A stretch of 16,659 nt of DNA from Draconibacterium sp. (lineage in GTDB: Bacteria > Bacteroidota > Bacteroidia > Bacteroidales > Prolixibacteraceae): contig JAUVDE010000021.1 of the NCBI GenBank assembly GCA_030595485.1, positions 1 through 16,659 of the forward strand. Direction: 5' to 3'. The notes under the pieces were generated by a model, which saw nothing but the letters and a program-made list of their open reading frames with translations, searched no databases and had not been told where the DNA came from. Below are positions 13,387 through 16,659 of the stretch, in pieces. How positions within the stretch are numbered: position 1 is the stretch's first letter; each line of letters opens with the position of its first letter. The position numbers and the translations under genes are program-made.

Positions 13387-16300
13387 TTATGCCCCACCTC
13401 TACCGTGGCATTGTTTATATTTTTTTCCGCTTCCACAAGGACAAGGTTCATTTCGCCCCACACTTTTTTCCACAGTTACAGGTTGCGTAACAGTTCGTCC
13501 CTGTGTATTTGAGTTGGCACCTTCCATTGCATTCTCACCACCCGGCAATTCCGACTTTTGCGTTTTATAACGGCTCATGTCCGTTCTTTTACGCGATTCA
13601 GCTTTGCGCACCTGGTCAGGGCTTTGAATAGGAATCTGGCCTTTCATTAAAGTAGATACCACATCTTTATTAACCTTACCAACTAAAACCTTAAATAAGT
13701 TGAACGATTCGAACTTATAAATAAGCAATGGATCTTTCTGCTCGTAAGTTGCATTTTGTACCGACTGTTTTAAATCATCCATTTCGCGCAACTGTTCTTT
13801 CCAGGCTTCGTCGATGGTATTCAGAACAATTTGTTTTTGGTACGATTTTACAAGTTCTTTTCCTTTGTTTTCGTAGGCTTTTTCAAGATTACAAACAATT
13901 TGAAAAACACGTTTTCCATCGGTAATCGGAACTACTATATTTTTGTAAACCTCTTTTTTCGTTTCGTAAACGTTTTTGATTACCGGATAGGCTTGTTTCG
14001 AAATGGCTTCTACTTTACGATTGTATCCGTCAATCATTTTGTCGTAAATACGCTGCGAAAGTTCAGCGGCATTCATTTTTTTGAATTCCTCATCACTAAC
14101 CGGTGCTTCCATCGAAAGCAAACGCATCAACTCCATATTGAAATCTTCGTACGTACCCGATCCCTGCGACTCACCCACCAACTCTTCAACCGAGTCGTAC
14201 ATCATGTTCAGTACATCCACTTCCAAACGTTCGCCAAATAATGCGTGTTTTCGTTTTCTGTAAATCACCTCACGTTGCGAATTCATAACATCATCGTATT
14301 CCAATAATCGTTTACGAATTCCGAAGTTATTTTCCTCTACCTTTTTCTGTGCGCGTTCAATCGATTTCGAAATCATTGAGTGTTGAATAACCTCTCCATC
14401 TTCCAAACCAAGGCGGTCCATTACACCCGAAATACGGTCGGAACCAAATAAACGCATCAAGTCGTCTTCCAAGGAAACATAGAACTGCGAAGAGCCCGGA
14501 TCTCCTTGTCGTCCAGCACGGCCTCGCAACTGCCTGTCAACACGTCTAGAGTCGTGACGCTCGGTACCAATAATTGCTAGACCTCCAGCACTTTTCACTT
14601 CATCAGAAAGTTTAATATCGGTACCACGACCAGCCATGTTGGTTGCAATTGTAACCATTCCCGATCTTCCTGCTTCTGCAACAATATCAGCTTCTCGTGC
14701 GTGTAGTTTCGCATTCAAAACATTATGCTTAATACCTTTTATCTTCAACATTCGGCTTAACAATTCCGAAATTTCAACCGAAGTTGTACCCACCAAAACC
14801 GGACGACCAGCCTTATGCAGGTTTACAATTTCGTCACTAGCCGCATTGTATTTTTCGCGTTTGGTTTTAAATACCAAATCTTGTTTGTCGGCTCGCACAA
14901 TTGGACGGTTAGTTGGAATTACCACAACCTCCAATTCATAGATGTCCCACAATTCTCCTGCTTCTGTTTCTGCAGTACCGGTCATACCGGCAAGTTTGAG
15001 GTACATTCTAAAGTAATTCTGCAAAGTAATAGTTGCAAAGGTCTGTGTTGCAGCTTCTACTTTCACCTGTTCTTTGGCTTCAATTGCCTGATGCAGACCA
15101 TCGGAATAACGACGACCTTCCATTATACGACCAGTCTGCTCATCAACAATTTTTACTTTGTTGTCGATTACCACATACTCCACGTCTTTTTCGAACATGG
15201 TGTAAGCTTTAAATAACTGGTTGATGGTATGAACACGTTCTGATTTTACAGAATAATCTTGAAGCAATTTATCTTTTTCTTCCTGTAACTTCTCAGCTTC
15301 AATGCCTGAATTTTCTAACTCAGCCATTTTCCCACCCATGTCTGGTAGAATGAAAAATTCAGAATCGTCGAAACCTTTTGAAATAAGGTCGATACCTTTA
15401 TCGGTTAATTCTACCGAGTTTTGTTTTTCTTCAATAATAAAATAAAGCGGGTCGGTAACAATATGCATGTTTTTACTGTTCTCCTGCATATACTGATTTT
15501 CAGTTTTCTGCATGATAGCACGCATTCCCTCTTCACTCAAAAATTTAATTATCGATTTATTTTTGGGTAAACCTTTATTGGCGCGTAACAACAACAAACC
15601 ACCTTCTTTTTTTTCTTCGGAAGTAGCATCGGGCTTGGTAAGTAGTTTCTTTGCTTCGATAAATACTTTATTTACCAATTCGCGTTGTACACGATACAGT
15701 TTATCAACGTAACCTTTTAATTCTTCAAACTGCTGATTATCGCCTTTTGGTACCGGACCAGAAATAATAAGTGGTGTACGTGCATCATCAACAAGTACCG
15801 AGTCAACCTCATCTACAATTGCATAGTTGGGTTTACGTTGCACCAAATCCTCCGGATTAATCGACATATTATCACGCAAGTAGTCGAAACCAAATTCATT
15901 GTTTGTTCCAAAAGTAATATCCGAATTATAGGCTTTTCGTCTTTCTTCGGAGTTTGGCTTGTGCTTATCAATACAGTCTACCGTTAAACCATGAAACTCG
16001 TACATTGGTCCCATCCACTCGGCATCACGTTTCGATAGGTAATCGTTTACCGTAACAATATGCACTCCACGACGTGTTAAGGCATTTAAGAAGACCGGCA
16101 AAGTAGCTACCAATGTTTTACCTTCTCCAGTCGCCATTTCAGCAATATTTCCATTATGAAGAACAACACCACCAATTAGCTGAACATCGTAATGAACCAT
16201 GTTCCAGGTAACTTCGGCGCCTCCTGCAATCCACGAATTATTCCACGTGGCTTTATCGCCAGTAATATTAATACTGTCTCGTGTTGTCGATAATTCTTTA

Positions 16301-16659
16301 TCAAAATCGCTAGCAGTAACTTCTATTGTTTCGTTTTCAAAAAACCGGCGTGCAGTATCTTTCATCACGGCAAATGCAGCAGGTAGAATTTCATTTAAAA
16401 CTTCTTCAAGTTTTTCATCAATTGTCTCCTCCAACTTATCAATTTGCTCGTAGAATTTCTCGCTATCCTGAATATCCGCTTCTTCTGCCTGAATCTTTAA
16501 AGAAGCAATTTCATCTAGTTCGGGTTTAATACGTTCATTAATAATTTGCTTTAACTTATCCGATTCACCACGTAAACCGTCGTTCGAAAGCTTCTCAATT
16601 CTATTGTATTCAATTTTAATTTTATCTACTAAAGGGCTCACTTCTTTTATATCGCGTTC
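13387..16659 (-). CDS. secA: Protein translocase subunit SecA (5' end outside window)
   Basis: SecA is the ATPase that drives unfolded preproteins through SecYEG. At least 1,090 residues are visible, a typical Bacteroidota length, longer than E. coli SecA. Numbered from the GTG at 16641, Walker A is MATGEGKT (169-176), DEVD lies at 277-280, the second motor domain has MAGRGTDI and a RQLRGRAGRQGDPGSS segment, and the C-terminus has the zinc motif CPCGSGKKYKQCHG. The GTG is not the start: the frame continues to the window edge with ERDIKEV, as in homologues, so roughly 15-20 N-terminal residues are missing. The extra residues between about 310 and 470 belong to the preprotein-crosslinking region expansion usual in this phylum. 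lgt follows in the same operon. Confidence 0.97.
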   Translation of the reverse strand, partial: ERDIKEVSPLVDKIKIEYNRIEKLSNDGLRGESDKLKQIINERIKPELDEIASLKIQAEEADIQDSEKFYEQIDKLEETIDEKLEEVLNEILPAAFAVMKDTARRFFENETIEVTASDFDKELSTTRDSINITGDKATWNNSWIAGGAEVTWNMVHYDVQLIGGVVLHNGNIAEMATGEGKTLVATLPVFLNALTRRGVHIVTVNDYLSKRDAEWMGPMYEFHGLTVDCIDKHKPNSEERRKAYNSDITFGTNNEFGFDYLRDNMSINPEDLVQRKPNYAIVDEVDSVLVDDARTPLIISGPVPKGDNQQFEELKGYVDKLYRVQRELVNKVFIEAKKLLTKPDATSEEKKEGGLLLLRANKGLPKNKSIIKFLSEEGMRAIMQKTENQYMQENSKNMHIVTDPLYFIIEEKQNSVELTDKGIDLISKGFDDSEFFILPDMGGKMAELENSGIEAEKLQEEKDKLLQDYSVKSERVHTINQLFKAYTMFEKDVEYVVIDNKVKIVDEQTGRIMEGRRYSDGLHQAIEAKEQVKVEAATQTFATITLQNYFRMYLKLAGMTGTAETEAGELWDIYELEVVVIPTNRPIVRADKQDLVFKTKREKYNAASDEIVNLHKAGRPVLVGTTSVEISELLSRMLKIKGIKHNVLNAKLHAREADIVAEAGRSGMVTIATNMAGRGTDIKLSDEVKSAGGLAIIGTERHDSRRVDRQLRGRAGRQGDPGSSQFYVSLEDDLMRLFGSDRISGVMDRLGLEDGEVIQHSMISKSIERAQKKVEENNFGIRKRLLEYDDVMNSQREVIYRKRKHALFGERLEVDVLNMMYDSVEELVGESQGSGTYEDFNMELMRLLSMEAPVSDEEFKKMNAAELSQRIYDKMIDGYNRKVEAISKQAYPVIKNVYETKKEVYKNIVVPITDGKRVFQIVCNLEKAYENKGKELVKSYQKQIVLNTIDEAWKEQLREMDDLKQSVQNATYEQKDPLLIYKFESFNLFKVLVGKVNKDVVSTLMKGQIPIQSPDQVRKAESRKRTDMSRYKTQKSELPGGENAMEGANSNTQGRTVTQPVTVEKSVGRNEPCPCGSGKKYKQCHGRGGA

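Noticed and set aside
13831..14241. 136-codon + strand frame inside secA
   Set aside because: It is antisense to a highly conserved gene and has a Phe/Asn/His-rich shadow composition.
16639..16641. GTG as the start codon of secA
   Set aside because: The frame stays open to the window edge (ERDIKEV), and SecA homologues have this segment, so the real start is outside the window.

Overview
The window comes from a chromosome of a Bacteroidota bacterium, probably of the Bacteroidales/Marinilabiliales type; this placement is inferred from family resemblance, not from a search. The evidence is low GC with AT-rich intergenic DNA, few Shine-Dalgarno sequences, several -7 boxes of the TAnnTTTG type, a long SecA (over 1,090 residues) with a C-terminal zinc motif, an FDNCPVN variant in AnmK, and SPII lipoproteins. 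Most genes are housekeeping or general metabolism. No phage, insertion sequence, CRISPR array, rRNA or tRNA is visible.

Left part (1-4400, + strand): the tail of an unidentified gene, then an M23 peptidase and anmK (anhydro-MurNAc kinase), a plausible cell-wall turnover and recycling pair. A 72-bp composite palindrome follows (2958-3029, REP/BIME-like). After it comes a PLP-dependent Cys/Met-metabolism enzyme related to methionine gamma-lyase, closed by a strong bidirectional terminator.

Middle part (4397-8900): a small tail-anchored protein (-), a PhzF-family gene reduced to its C-terminal half, a PQQ-type beta-propeller lipoprotein (-), a divergent SAM methyltransferase plus PLDc_N membrane protein pair (+), a small membrane-anchored hypothetical protein with its own terminator, and a Tat-type aldo/keto reductase ending in a bidirectional terminator.

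Right-centre (8915-10275): a two-gene minus-strand operon encodes a PepSY-type membrane protein and a His/Cys-rich OB-fold-like lipoprotein. Upstream lie a perfect -7 box and a perfect TTGAT-N4-ATCAA palindrome. The following 200 bp hold a textbook rho-independent terminator facing the + strand with no + strand gene before it, so a small RNA is possible.

Right part (10275-16659, all minus): transcription order is secA (5' end beyond the window), lgt, slyD-type FKBP, aroC, DUF134 regulator-like protein. secA and lgt are the export and lipoprotein-maturation machinery that would process the lipoproteins encoded here. slyD has a good promoter and a terminator. aroC starts just after that terminator and is separated from the DUF134 gene by a single base.

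I did not find a convincing new multi-gene system. The best leads are the composite palindrome, the orphan terminator with its candidate small RNA, and the PepSY/His-rich lipoprotein operon with its FNR-like site.
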